Assembly: GCF_045207655.1 (NCBI RefSeq)
Contig: NZ_CP108784.1
Location: forward strand, 2,790,001-2,854,000
Source: Embleya sp045207655
GTDB taxonomy: Bacteria > Actinomycetota > Actinomycetes > Streptomycetales > Streptomycetaceae
Direction of reading: 5' to 3'
Length of the DNA: 64,000 nt
In this document: piece by piece, positions 33,973 through 42,569 of the stretch
How the letters are laid out: every line of letters starts with the position of its first letter
Position numbering within the stretch: position 1 is the first letter of the stretch
Made by a program: the position numbers and the translations under genes
Notes under the pieces: generated by a model
Database searches by the model: none
What the model was told of the DNA's origin: nothing
The model's input: only the letters and a program-made list of their open reading frames with translations

Positions 33973-35033
33973 GATGCACCCTCCATCGCCGGTTGGTGAA
34001 CGCTGCGTCGTGAGCACCGGGCTATGACGTCTGGACTCGTCTCAGGAAGTACTTTGTCGAGCCATCTTGGGTCTGCACCCAGTGTACTTAGCTCAGATCT
34101 CACGTCTTCGCCGTACGTGGCGTTCCCGTAGCGGAACCTGATCTGAAGTCCGCGTATTCCGTCGGTTGGATGTTCCAAGTCGTAAGTACACGACCGCAGA
34201 TATGCGCGGGGGTACTCGGGGGGCCTGTGGCCACAGCTGCAATGTCCTTGGACGACTCGAAGCGGCAGGCCCCACTTGGTATCCATCAGAGCATCGAGAA
34301 ATTCGTTGTGCTCCGCCGGAACGCCCCGCACGGTGTCAAGCTCGAAGACCCACTTATCCGACTGCCAGGAACGGGTCGAGTAGGCGTTACTCGCCGTGTG
34401 GAAAAGCGCGACACGACGGAGCAGGCTGGAACCGATCCACGACATGCCAGGATGGACGTCCGCCCAAGGAGACTGACGCAAGTCTTCGGCTTCACGGACT
34501 GTCAGCCTCGGTTCGTCCCACAAGGGACGAGCATCGCGCCCTCTCAACCACCGTTCATGCCGTGCCAGTTCAGTCTGCCAATTTGTACCTGGGCGGCCTC
34601 GCAGGCGCAGACTCGAGTCGCCGGAAGTCTTGGTCAGCACCATGTCCGGTCCGGTAACGCAGGCAACCCGCAGTCCCAGCGCACCGCACAATTCAGAATC
34701 TGAAGCTATGGAGGGAAGCAGAGACTCCACTGCATATCCGGCCATGCTGTACGCGCTTCCGTTGGACAAGGTCGTGTGACTGTCCAGCATTACAACGGGT
34801 TCGGGTTCTGTCAGCACCACGCCAGCGATGCCGAGCGGGTGGGCCCACCATTCACCTCCGCCCCCCAGGCGCATCATCACTTGCGCCTCCAACAGGGCTT
34901 GACCCCCGTCTGCATCCGGCAAAAACGGCCTATGCGTCATAGTCCGGAGCATGTTCTTGGCCAGCGCGTACGACTCGCCTGTGTAGCGGCATCGAGTCCG
35001 CGCCAATACGCTCAGGCGTCCACTAGCACCCAT
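33969..35033 (-). CDS. Unknown protein (354 aa) of the island's right arm
   Basis: Starts MGASGRLSVLARTRCRYTGESYALAKNMLR, a basic N-terminal segment. EWWAHPLGIAGVVLTEP, TNWQTELARHERWLRGRDARP and LRVVQGHCSCGHRPPEYPRAYLRSCTYDLEH follow, the last with a small Cys/His cluster. No named domain. The start is placed at ATG 35033; the frame is open to 35123. Basic MGxxGRLxxLARxRxxYTGE starts are common in proteins of actinobacterial plasmids and elements in my recollection, which fits the location. GC content looks lower than in core genes. Confidence 0.6.
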   Translation of the reverse strand: MGASGRLSVLARTRCRYTGESYALAKNMLRTMTHRPFLPDADGGQALLEAQVMMRLGGGGEWWAHPLGIAGVVLTEPEPVVMLDSHTTLSNGSAYSMAGYAVESLLPSIASDSELCGALGLRVACVTGPDMVLTKTSGDSSLRLRGRPGTNWQTELARHERWLRGRDARPLWDEPRLTVREAEDLRQSPWADVHPGMSWIGSSLLRRVALFHTASNAYSTRSWQSDKWVFELDTVRGVPAEHNEFLDALMDTKWGLPLRVVQGHCSCGHRPPEYPRAYLRSCTYDLEHPTDGIRGLQIRFRYGNATYGEDVRSELSTLGADPRWLDKVLPETSPDVIARCSRRSVHQPAMEGAS

Positions 35034-35372
35034 CGTCACAATCCGTTCCCGAGCACCGCTGCCCCAAAGCACTCGACAACCGATCGACGCGCCTGTTTCA
35101 AAGGCGCGGGGCCACATGGACAACTCGAGACGGTGGAGCGCTGGCTTCTTAAGTCCCTAAATGAGACACCACAGCGGGGCAGCATGGTGTCGGAACGGGC
35201 CGCCGTTCGGCCGATATCAGGGTGCCCCAATCCACGCCGCAACCGCAACCGTGCTCATGGAGCAATCCCGAGAAGCAGGACACGAGGAGGGCATACCAGG
35301 GCAAGAAATGGCGCGAAACGATGAGCAGTCGTGCAAGGCGTTTGTGCGGGTCAGGGCTCATACCACGACATT

Positions 35373-35425
35373 CCCGCAGGTCAGCGGATCGCCCGGATCA
35401 CTTCTTCGACATTTAAGCCGAAGTA
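35373..35425. repeat. Right attachment region (attR) with inverted arm motif
   Basis: CCCGCAGGTCAGC at 35373-35385 is the exact inverse of 20925-20937 at the left end. The 22-bp att repeat follows at 35404-35425. Sequence to the right is taken as chromosomal, starting with the hairpin that probably terminated glnA before insertion. Confidence 0.75.
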
Positions 35426-35450
35426 GCCGGGCGCTCCCGCCCCCGAAGAC

Positions 35451-35490
35451 AAGGCCGTCGACCGCTGCCCATAGCGCGGTCGACGGCCTT
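35451..35490 (+). terminator. Probable ancestral glnA terminator
   Basis: 14-bp stem (35451-35464 with 35477-35490) followed by CTTC. The first 21 bp of the block 35448-35468 are identical to 20988-21008 next to glnA, which supports the idea that this hairpin lay behind glnA before the island inserted. Confidence 0.8.
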
Positions 35491-35545
35491 CTTCGTGTGC
35501 GGCCGGCCGGCTCAGGGTGGGTGCCGCGCCCGCGCCCACGCGCCC

Positions 35546-35601
35546 ACGACGAAACGGCCTTGCCCCCGCGCTCATCTGCGGGGGCAAGGCCGTTTCGTCG
35601 T
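35546..35601. terminator. Perfect 24-bp hairpin
   Basis: Stem 35546-35569 with 35578-35601 and an 8-nt loop, no mismatches. It lies between the glnA-type terminator and the MFS gene, and insulates the MFS promoter from upstream transcription. Confidence 0.85.
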
Positions 35602-35664
35602 GCGGCCCGAGGCGGAGGCGGGGGTGGCGGTGCCGAATTCGAGGCGCCGGGGCCCGCCGTTCGC

Positions 35665-35753
35665 ATACCCCCGTGTGGTATTCCTGCTCAACCTCTGGTC
35701 ATCGATACCCCCCTAGGGTATGTTCCTGATCGCTCGATACCCCCCACGTGTAT
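35665..35753 (+). promoter_or_regulatory. Three CsoR-like palindromic sites before the MFS gene
   Basis: ATACCCCCGTGTGGTAT (35665-35681), ATACCCCCCTAGGGTAT (35705-35721) and ATACCCCCCACGTGTAT (35737-35753) share ATACCCCC at one end and GTAT-like bases at the other. Sites of the ATACCC-N-GGGTAT kind are bound by CsoR/RcnR-type repressors. The third ends 16 bp before the start codon, so binding would block transcription or translation of the pump. Confidence 0.65.
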
Positions 35754-35769
35754 CTACGGAGTGATCACG

Positions 35770-37218
35770 ATGTCTCAACCCCAGCCGAATCCGCGTCGCT
35801 GGGCGGCGCTTGCGCTGATTGCGCTGGCTCAGTTCATGGTCATCATGGATACGTCGATCATCGGTGTGGCTCTGCCCGAGATGCGCACCGATCTCGGGTT
35901 CTCGCAGGAGAATCTGTCCTGGGTGTTCAACGCCTACGTCGTCGCGTTCGGCGGGCTGCTCCTGCTCGGCGGGCGGCTGTCGGACCTCTTCGGGGCCAAG
36001 CGGATGTTCTCCACCGGGTGGGCGATCCTGGGGGTCGGCTCGCTCGGGGCGGGCCTCGCGAACGAGGTCTGGGTCGAGCTCGCCGGACGTGCCGTCCAGG
36101 GTGTCGGCGCCGCGCTGATCGCGCCCTCGGCGCTGACCCTGCTGATGATGCTCTTCGGCGGCAACCCCAAGGAGCTCACCAAGGCGTTCGCGCTGTACGG
36201 CGCGGCGGCACCGGCCGGTGGCACGGCCGGCGTCTTCCTCGGCGGCCTGATCACCGAATACGCGAGCTGGCCCTGGGTCTTCTACGTCAACATCCCCGTC
36301 GCGATCCTCGCCCTCGTCGCGACCCCGGCGCTGATGCCCGACGCCCCCGCCCGCCGCGGCGGCGTCGACCTCCTCGGCGCGGTCACCGTCACCGCCGGCC
36401 TCGGCGCCGCCGTGTACGCCGTCGTCCGCGCCCCGGAGACCGGCTGGGGCTCCGCCGAGACCCTGCTGGTCCTCGCCGCCGGCATCGCGCTCGTCGCGCT
36501 GTTCCTGCTCCTCCAGGCCAAGCGGACCGAGCCGCTGATGCCGCTGCGCATCCTGCGTACGCCGGGCCTGGCCGCCGCCAACCTCGCCCAGTTCTTGATG
36601 GCGGGCGCCTGGATCCCGATGTGGTTCTTCCTCAATCTCTACCTGCAGCAGGTGCTCGGTCTGGGCGCCTTCGCCTCCGGATCCGCGCTGCTGCCGATGA
36701 CCGTGGCCATCATGGTGATGATGATCGTGCTCGCCCCGCGCCTGATCGCCCGCTTCGGCCCCAACCCGCTCGTGGTCACCGGCCTCGCCGCGCTCGCTGG
36801 CGGCATGTTGTGGCTGTCCTTCGCCCGGTCCGACGGCTCGTACTGGGTCGACGTCCTGCCCGCCTCGCTGCTCGCCGCCGCGGGCATGGCCCTGGCCTTC
36901 ATCCCCTCGCTCGGCACCGCGATCTCCAGCGCGCGGCCCGAGGAGGGCGGCCTCGCCTCCGGCATCGTCAACACCAGCTACCAGATCGGCTCGGCCCTCG
37001 GCCTGGCCGCGATGACCGCCGTCGCCGCCGCGCACGGCGCCCGGGAGGTCGGCAACGCCGACGCGCTCACCGACGGCTTCTCCGCCGCCTTCCTCGGCGC
37101 CGCCGCGATCGCCGCCGCCGGCGCCCTGATCGCCGCCGTCACCCTCCGCAAGCCGGCCACCACGACCGCGGGAAGCACTCCCGCCGACAATCCCCCCGAG
37201 TCCGTCTCGACCCACTGA
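35770..37218 (+). CDS. MFS drug:H+ antiporter, DHA2 (14-span) family
   Basis: 482 residues with the EmrB/QacA layout: an N-terminal MVIMDTSIIGVALPEMRTDLGFS (motif D1 region), GGRLSDLFGAKRMFSTG (motif A), LAGRAVQGVGAALIAPSALTLLM (motif B), and YGAAAPAGGTAGVFLGGLITEYASWPWVFYVNIPVA (motif C). Fourteen hydrophobic spans can be counted approximately. It probably exports toxic compounds. The ATG follows GGAG at a suitable distance and three CsoR-like palindromes. Confidence 0.93.
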   Translation: MSQPQPNPRRWAALALIALAQFMVIMDTSIIGVALPEMRTDLGFSQENLSWVFNAYVVAFGGLLLLGGRLSDLFGAKRMFSTGWAILGVGSLGAGLANEVWVELAGRAVQGVGAALIAPSALTLLMMLFGGNPKELTKAFALYGAAAPAGGTAGVFLGGLITEYASWPWVFYVNIPVAILALVATPALMPDAPARRGGVDLLGAVTVTAGLGAAVYAVVRAPETGWGSAETLLVLAAGIALVALFLLLQAKRTEPLMPLRILRTPGLAAANLAQFLMAGAWIPMWFFLNLYLQQVLGLGAFASGSALLPMTVAIMVMMIVLAPRLIARFGPNPLVVTGLAALAGGMLWLSFARSDGSYWVDVLPASLLAAAGMALAFIPSLGTAISSARPEEGGLASGIVNTSYQIGSALGLAAMTAVAAAHGAREVGNADALTDGFSAAFLGAAAIAAAGALIAAVTLRKPATTTAGSTPADNPPESVSTH

Positions 37219-37632
37219 TCACATCCCGGCCCACCACCCCCGGCCGGGGCCACCCATCCCACCCGAACCCGAGACCCCACGAGGACTCACGCCACCGTTC
37301 GACGAGCGCACCAAGAGCGCGCCAAGAGAGCACGAGGAGCACACGAAGAGCACACGAAGAGCAACAAAACAACCACACAGTGACCGCACAGCGACCGCAC
37401 ACCGCGTGCCGCCCTCCACGAACCGGAGGGCGGCACGCGCACGTGCGAACCTCCACCGCCTCCACCCTCGAAACCCCCGAGGCCGGCCGCGGCCCTCCCC
37501 GCCGGACACCCGAACACCCCCGGAGATCTCCCCCATTACGCCCCGATTCCTCCCACCCGAGAAGGAGAAGATCGCCCTCGGATGGCCCTACAGGGTGATC
37601 GGCGAAAGGATGGGCTCTGGCAGACTTGAGCC
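37219..37632. other. Intergenic region with hairpin and short repeats
   Basis: 414 bp without a gene. AGAGCACACGA-type 12-bp units repeat near 37,320-37,370. A 14-bp perfect hairpin (37404-37417 with 37425-37438, 7-nt loop) is the likely MFS terminator. The remainder (37,440-37,632) shows no clear feature and should contain the promoter of the PAP2 gene. Confidence 0.7.
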
Positions 37633-38607
37633 ATGGGGGGCAATCCGAGCCGAGAGACCATGCCGCCGTCGGGGCGACGGGTGACCGACGAAGCCGGACG
37701 GACAATCATGCAGCCAATCCCCACGATGACCCGATTGCGTGTCTATCTGAGCACGCCGCGTCGTCCGCGATTCGTGGTCGAACTGGCGTTGATCGCGTTG
37801 AGTTACTGGGTCTATTCGCTGGTCCGCAACGCGGTACCCGAGCGCCGACACGTCGCGGTGGAGCGCGCCTGGCAACTGCTCGATTTCGAGAAGACGCTGC
37901 ACATCGACATCGAACACAGCGTCAACCACGCCGTGAACGGCGTCACATGGTTGATCGTGTCGATGAACTACTACTACGCGACGCTGCACTTCGTGGTGAC
38001 CATCGGCGTCCTGGTGTGGCTCTTCCACAGACACCCCGGCCGATACCGGGCCGTGCGCACGGTGTTGTTCCTGACCACCGGCCTGGCCCTGTTCGGATAC
38101 TTCTTCTATGCCCTGGCCCCGCCCCGCCTGCTACCGGGCGCGGGCTACATCGACACCGTCCTGGTCCACCACACGTGGGGCTCGATGGCGTCCGGCGACA
38201 TGAAGAACGTCTCCAACCAGTACGCCGCGATGCCGTCGATGCACATCGGCTGGTCGACGTGGTGCGCGATGGCCATCGTGATGTTCGCGCGGCCGATGTG
38301 GGCCAAGGTGCTCGGTGTGTTGTATCCGATCACCACGCTGTTCGTGATCGTGGCCACCGGCAACCACTTCGTGCTGGACGCGGTCGGCGGCTGGATTACC
38401 CTCGCCGCCGCCTTCGGCCTGCAGTGCCTGCTCAACGGGCGCTCCGCGTACCGCTTCCCGCAGTACCCGCCGGACGACCCACGCTCCGCGCCCGAGCCCC
38501 ACGGGCGGCCGGTACGCCCGCGCGCGGGCACGCGCGACGAGGGGCACGGCGACGAAGCCGGCGAGCGGCCTCAGCGCGAGCCGGTCGAAGTCTCGTCCTC
38601 GCCGTAG
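37633..38607 (+). CDS. PAP2-superfamily membrane phosphatase/transferase
   Basis: 324 residues with about five or six membrane spans. Catalytic motifs of the PAP2_3 / Aur1-like branch are MPSMHIGW (H204) and GNHFVLD (H245, D249). It probably dephosphorylates or transfers lipid-phosphate headgroups at the membrane. A hydrophilic Arg/Pro/Glu-rich tail of about 55 residues follows the last span. The start is uncertain: ATG 37633, GTG 37681 and ATG 37708 are all in frame. The 3' end overlaps that of convergent glnE by 37 bp. Confidence 0.87.
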   Translation: MGGNPSRETMPPSGRRVTDEAGRTIMQPIPTMTRLRVYLSTPRRPRFVVELALIALSYWVYSLVRNAVPERRHVAVERAWQLLDFEKTLHIDIEHSVNHAVNGVTWLIVSMNYYYATLHFVVTIGVLVWLFHRHPGRYRAVRTVLFLTTGLALFGYFFYALAPPRLLPGAGYIDTVLVHHTWGSMASGDMKNVSNQYAAMPSMHIGWSTWCAMAIVMFARPMWAKVLGVLYPITTLFVIVATGNHFVLDAVGGWITLAAAFGLQCLLNGRSAYRFPQYPPDDPRSAPEPHGRPVRPRAGTRDEGHGDEAGERPQREPVEVSSSP

Positions 38608-41588
38608 AACACCCGGTCCACCACGCCCCGGGCGAGCCGCGTCATGCGTCGATACTCCTCGAGCAGGCTGCCGGTCTCGTCCGGCCGGTGGCCGAGCAGC
38701 CGGGCCACCCCGCCCAGCTCGCGCACATCGGACGGGAAGCTGTCCGAGGACCGGCCGCGCACGATCATCACCGCGTTGCGCACCCGGGTGGCCACGACCC
38801 AGGCGTCGTCCAGGATCCGCGCGTCGTGCGGGTCGAGCAGTCCCGCGTCCCGGGCCGCCGCGAGCCCCTGCCGGGTGCCGGTCACCCGCAACGCGGGCAC
38901 CGCGTGCGCGTGCCGGAGCTGCAACAGTTGCACCACCCATTCCACGTCGGCCAGCCCGCCGCGCCCGAGCTTGGTGTGCGTGGTCGGATCGGCGCCGCGG
39001 GGCAGCCGCTCGGACTCGATCCGGGCCTTCATCCGCCGGATCTCCCGCACCTGCGTGTCGTCGATCCCACCCGCCGGATAACGCAGCGGATCGACCATCT
39101 CCAGGAACCGCCGGCCCAGGTCGGCGTCCCCCGAGGTGAAGTCGGCCCGCAGCAGCGCCTGGCTCTCCCACAGCTTGGACCAGCGCTCGTAGTAGGCGCG
39201 ATACGACGCGAGCGTGCGCACCAGCGGACCCTGCCGTCCCTCGGGCCGCAGGTCGGCGTCGATCAGCAGCGGCGGATCCGTGGACGGGATCTGCAGCAGC
39301 CTGCGCACCTCGTTGCACACGAACTGCGCGGCCCGGGACGCGGCCTCCTCCTCGGCGCCCTCGATCGGCTCGTGCACGAACATCACGTCCGCGTCGCTGC
39401 CGTAGCCCTGCTCGTAGCCGCCGAACCGCCCCATCGCGATGATCGCGAGCCGGGTCGGGATCGGCCCCCGGGTGCGCTCGCACGTGTCTATGGCGGCTTG
39501 GAGCGCGCCGGTCAGCGTCGCCGCGTTGACATCGGTGAGCGCCTTGCCGGTGGCGTCCACGTCCAGTCGGCCCAGCACATCGGTGGCGACGATCCGGAAC
39601 AGCTCGCGCCGACGCACGCTGCGCGCCGCCTGCACCGCGCTCTCCGGACCCGGCGCCCGCCCCACCGCGGCCAGGATCTCGGTCTCCAGGGCCGCCCGCG
39701 AGCGTGGCCGCAGCCCGTCCCCGTCGCCGAGCATCGCGACCGCCTCGGGCGCACGCAGCACCAGGTCCGGCGCGAGCCGCCCGGACGCGAGCACGCGGGC
39801 CATGTTCTCCGCCGCCGCCCCCGACGAGCCCGCCCCGGAGTCGCGCAGCAGGCGCAGGTACCAGTGCGTGTTGCCGAGCGCGTCGGAGACCTGCCGGAAG
39901 GCGAGCAGCCCGGCGTCCGGATCCGCCGAGTCGGCGAACCAGCTCAGCATCACCGGCAGCAGCGTGCGCTGGATCGATGCGCGCCGGCTGACCCCGGAGG
40001 CGAGTGCCTCCAGGTGGCGCATCGCGGCGGCCGGGTCGGCGTACCCCAGCGCCTCGAAGCGGGCCCGCGCGGCCTCGGGGGTGAGCCGCTGCTCGCCCGC
40101 CTTGAGCCGGGCGACCGCGTCCAGCAGTGGCCGGTAGAACAACTTCTCGTGCAGCCGGCGCACCTCCACCGTCTGCTGTCTCCAGGCCTTCTCCAGTTCG
40201 CCCACCGGGTTCGAGCGCATGCCCATCGAGCGGCCGATCCGGCGCAGTTCGCCGGGGTCGGTCGGCATCAGGTGGGTGCGGCGCAGCCGGAAGAGCTGGA
40301 TCCGGTGCTCGAGCGTGCGCAGGAAGCGGTACGCGGCGTCCAGCGCGGCGCCGTCGTCGCGGCCCACGTAGCCCGCCGCGGACAGCGCGGCGAGCGCGTC
40401 CAGCGTCGAGCCGCTGCGCAGCGTCCGGTCGGATTTGCCGTGCACCAACTGCAGGAGCTGGACCGCGAATTCGATGTCGCGCAGGCCGCCGGGGCCGAGC
40501 TTGACCTCGCGCTCCACCTCGCGCGCCGGAATGCTGTCCACCACCCGGCGGCGCATCGCCTGCACGTCGGCGACGAAGTTCTCCCGGCGGGCGGCGGTCC
40601 ACACCAACGGGGACACGCTGTCCAGGTACTTCTTGCCCAGCGCCGGGTCGCCGGCCACCGGACGGGCCTTGAGCAGGGCCTGGAACTCCCAGGTCTTGGC
40701 CCAGCGTTCGTAGTAGGCGAGGTGGCTGGCCAGGGTGCGGGTGAGCGGGCCGTTGCGGCCCTCCGGGCGCAGGTTGGCGTCCACTTCCCAGATCGAGCCC
40801 TCGACGGTGGTCGCCGAGCAGGTCCGCATCAGCGCGCCGGCCAGCCGATTGGCGGCGGCGACCGCGACCCCCTCGGGCACGCCGGGTGGGGCCTCGGCGA
40901 CGAAGACCACGTCCACGTCGCTGATGTAGTTGAGTTCGCGCCCGCCGCACTTGCCCATGCCGATCACCGCGAGCCGGCACTGCTCGGCCTCGACCGGGTG
41001 TTCGCGCCGGACCAGGTCGAGCGCGGCGTCCAGGGTGGCGCCGGCCAGGTCGGCGAGTTCGGTGGCCACGGTCGGCTCGTCGGCGCTGCCGCACACGTCG
41101 CGGGCGGCGATCGAGAGCAGGCAGCGGCGGTAGCCGATCCGCAGCGCGTCCAGCGCCGGGTCGCCGCGCAGGCCGGCGGTGGCGGTGGTGAGCACGGCGT
41201 GGAAGTAGGCGGGGGTGGGTCGGGCGTCCTGCACGTCGTAGGTGACCAGGGAGCGCCAGTCCTCGGGGTGCCGCGCGAGGTGGTCGCCCAGTGCCGCGCT
41301 GACTCCCAGAACGCCCAGTATGCGATCGCGGAAGGGCTTCGCGGACGCGAGGGTGGAGAGCAGGACGGAGGCGTCGGCGGCGGCTTCGGCGAGTCGCACC
41401 AGGCCGAGCAGCGCGAGGTCGGGGTCGGCGGTGGCGGCGAGGGCGTCCAGGAAGAGCGAGTCGTCCCCGGCGCCGAGCAGGGCCGGATCGCGCAGATTGC
41501 GTGCGGCGCCCGCGATGTCGGTGAAGCCGAGCCGAACCAGGCGCCCGTCGGTGGCCGCCGGTTCGCGAGGCTGATCCACAGAGGTCAC
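38571..41588 (-). CDS. glnE: Bifunctional glutamine synthetase adenylyltransferase/deadenylase
   Basis: 1005 residues. Two nucleotidyltransferase domains in tandem: the N-terminal adenylyl-removing half has IGMGKCGGRELNYISDVDVVFV, and the C-terminal adenylylating half has IIAMGRFGGYEQGYGSDADVMFV, each followed by a helical domain with LGPGGLRDIEFAVQLLQL or LGRGGLADVEWVVQLLQL. It modifies Y397 of GlnA according to nitrogen status. The GTG at 41588 is chosen from alignment of the first residues. Transcription is convergent with the PAP2 gene. Confidence 0.97.
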   Translation of the reverse strand: MTSVDQPREPAATDGRLVRLGFTDIAGAARNLRDPALLGAGDDSLFLDALAATADPDLALLGLVRLAEAAADASVLLSTLASAKPFRDRILGVLGVSAALGDHLARHPEDWRSLVTYDVQDARPTPAYFHAVLTTATAGLRGDPALDALRIGYRRCLLSIAARDVCGSADEPTVATELADLAGATLDAALDLVRREHPVEAEQCRLAVIGMGKCGGRELNYISDVDVVFVAEAPPGVPEGVAVAAANRLAGALMRTCSATTVEGSIWEVDANLRPEGRNGPLTRTLASHLAYYERWAKTWEFQALLKARPVAGDPALGKKYLDSVSPLVWTAARRENFVADVQAMRRRVVDSIPAREVEREVKLGPGGLRDIEFAVQLLQLVHGKSDRTLRSGSTLDALAALSAAGYVGRDDGAALDAAYRFLRTLEHRIQLFRLRRTHLMPTDPGELRRIGRSMGMRSNPVGELEKAWRQQTVEVRRLHEKLFYRPLLDAVARLKAGEQRLTPEAARARFEALGYADPAAAMRHLEALASGVSRRASIQRTLLPVMLSWFADSADPDAGLLAFRQVSDALGNTHWYLRLLRDSGAGSSGAAAENMARVLASGRLAPDLVLRAPEAVAMLGDGDGLRPRSRAALETEILAAVGRAPGPESAVQAARSVRRRELFRIVATDVLGRLDVDATGKALTDVNAATLTGALQAAIDTCERTRGPIPTRLAIIAMGRFGGYEQGYGSDADVMFVHEPIEGAEEEAASRAAQFVCNEVRRLLQIPSTDPPLLIDADLRPEGRQGPLVRTLASYRAYYERWSKLWESQALLRADFTSGDADLGRRFLEMVDPLRYPAGGIDDTQVREIRRMKARIESERLPRGADPTTHTKLGRGGLADVEWVVQLLQLRHAHAVPALRVTGTRQGLAAARDAGLLDPHDARILDDAWVVATRVRNAVMIVRGRSSDSFPSDVRELGGVARLLGHRPDETGSLLEEYRRMTRLARGVVDRVFYGEDETSTGSR

Positions 41589-41810
41589 CGGCCGAGCGTA
41601 TCCGGTGAAACGGCTGATCGATCAAGAACGGAACTGGGAATGTGGACGCGCCGCACGGGGCTCGCCGAGCCCCCCGACCGCGGCGAACTTGAATGCGGCG
41701 CGCCCTCGCCCGGTGGCGGACGACAGTTCCACTCTGCGAGCCGTCCGTCCCACGGCCCGAAGAGGCCTCCGTAGCGACGAGCTGCCATACGCCACCGTAC
41801 GGGACGTCAC

Positions 41811-41826
41811 CCTACGTTAGCGTAGG
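41811..41826. promoter_or_regulatory. Palindrome at the TetR start, probable auto-operator
   Basis: CCTACGTTAGCGTAGG has 6-bp arms around TTAG and ends five bases before the TetR ATG at 41831. This is typical of self-repressing TetR genes with a very short leader. Confidence 0.6.
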
Positions 41827-41830
41827 TGCC

Positions 41831-42457
41831 ATGCGCAACGGTGTTCCCTCGGAGAGGGTTCAATCAGACGACGATCCGGACCGGCCCGCTCGCCCCGGCC
41901 GCCGCACCCTCAGCCGAGAGGACTGGGCTCGGGCGGCCCTGGAGGCGATGCGAGAGGGCGGCTTGGGCGCGGTCGCGGTGGAACCCCTCGCGGAACGCCT
42001 CGGCACCACCAAGGGCAGCTTCTACTGGCACTTCAAGGACCGCGACTCGCTCATCCAGGCCGCGCTGGAACGCTGGGTGGCCGAGTCCGAGGAACTGATG
42101 GCCGCCGCCGAACGCATCGAGGATCCGGTGGAGCGCGGGCGCCGACTCACCGAGTACGCGTTCACCGCGCCCAGCGGCGCGGACATCACCACCACGCTGC
42201 TGATCCACGCCCAGCACCCGGTGGTGGGCCCGATCCTGGAGCAGGTCACCCGCCGCCGCCTGGAGTTCGGCGCCCGGCTCACCGAGGAACTCGGCCTGCC
42301 CGCCGACGCCGCCTACCGACACGCGCTGACCGCGCTGACGATGACCGTCGGCATCGCGCTGATCCGCCGGGGCGCACCGCAGCTGCTGCCCCAGGGCGAG
42401 GACAAGGACGCGTACGTCCGCTACATCCTCGAACTCCTCGGCCCGCCGATGACCTGA
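41831..42457 (+). CDS. TetR-family transcriptional regulator
   Basis: 208 residues. The N-terminal HTH is complete: RRTLSREDWARAALEAMREGGLGAVAVEPLAERLGTTKGSFYWHFKDRDSLI. The C-terminal ligand domain is about 130 residues and gives no ligand clue. No adjacent co-directional target; glnA2 is convergent and glnE divergent. The ATG is almost at the palindrome that probably binds it, so a leaderless or very short transcript is likely. Confidence 0.92.
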   Translation: MRNGVPSERVQSDDDPDRPARPGRRTLSREDWARAALEAMREGGLGAVAVEPLAERLGTTKGSFYWHFKDRDSLIQAALERWVAESEELMAAAERIEDPVERGRRLTEYAFTAPSGADITTTLLIHAQHPVVGPILEQVTRRRLEFGARLTEELGLPADAAYRHALTALTMTVGIALIRRGAPQLLPQGEDKDAYVRYILELLGPPMT

Positions 42458-42483
42458 GCACCCGCGCGCGCCGCTCCACGGGA

Positions 42484-42522
42484 AACGGCCCGACCCCCGA
42501 CACACCCGGGGGTCGGGCCGTT
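42484..42522. terminator. Hairpin terminator between convergent TetR and glnA2
   Basis: 16-bp perfect stem (42484-42499 with 42507-42522) with a 7-nt loop, usable on both strands. Confidence 0.85.
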
Positions 42523-42569
42523 CGCGTCGCACGCTCGGAGCACCGGAAGCACCGGCACCGGCACCGGCG

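Larger units (their letters stand above)
20901..35425. mobile_element. Integrated island of about 14.5 kb at the 3' end of glnA, decayed
   Basis: It is bounded by 22-bp direct repeats with two mismatches: 20901-20922 spanning the glnA stop, and 35404-35425. GCTGACCTGCGGG lies just inside the left repeat (20925-20937) and its inverse just inside the right one (35373-35385), as integrase arm sites would. A tyrosine integrase is at the left end and points outward, toward glnA. Relaxase remains show conjugative or mobilisable ancestry. Integrase and relaxase are both broken, so the element is probably immobile now. Cargo is a glycosyltransferase/XRE-deformylase block and a lower-GC right arm. Confidence 0.85.

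Noticed and set aside
35149..35361. Minus-strand ORF of 70 codons with a hydrophobic patch near attR
   Set aside because: No ribosome binding site, overlaps other open frames, and no recognisable pattern; treated as non-coding element end.
37310..37375. CRISPR-like array of AGAGCACACGA units
   Set aside because: Units are about 12 bp, contiguous and imperfect, with no spacers; a simple tandem repeat.
38131..41625. 1164-codon minus-strand frame covering glnE
   Set aside because: Alternative frame of glnE; the frame ending 38571 has both GlnE nucleotidyltransferase motifs.
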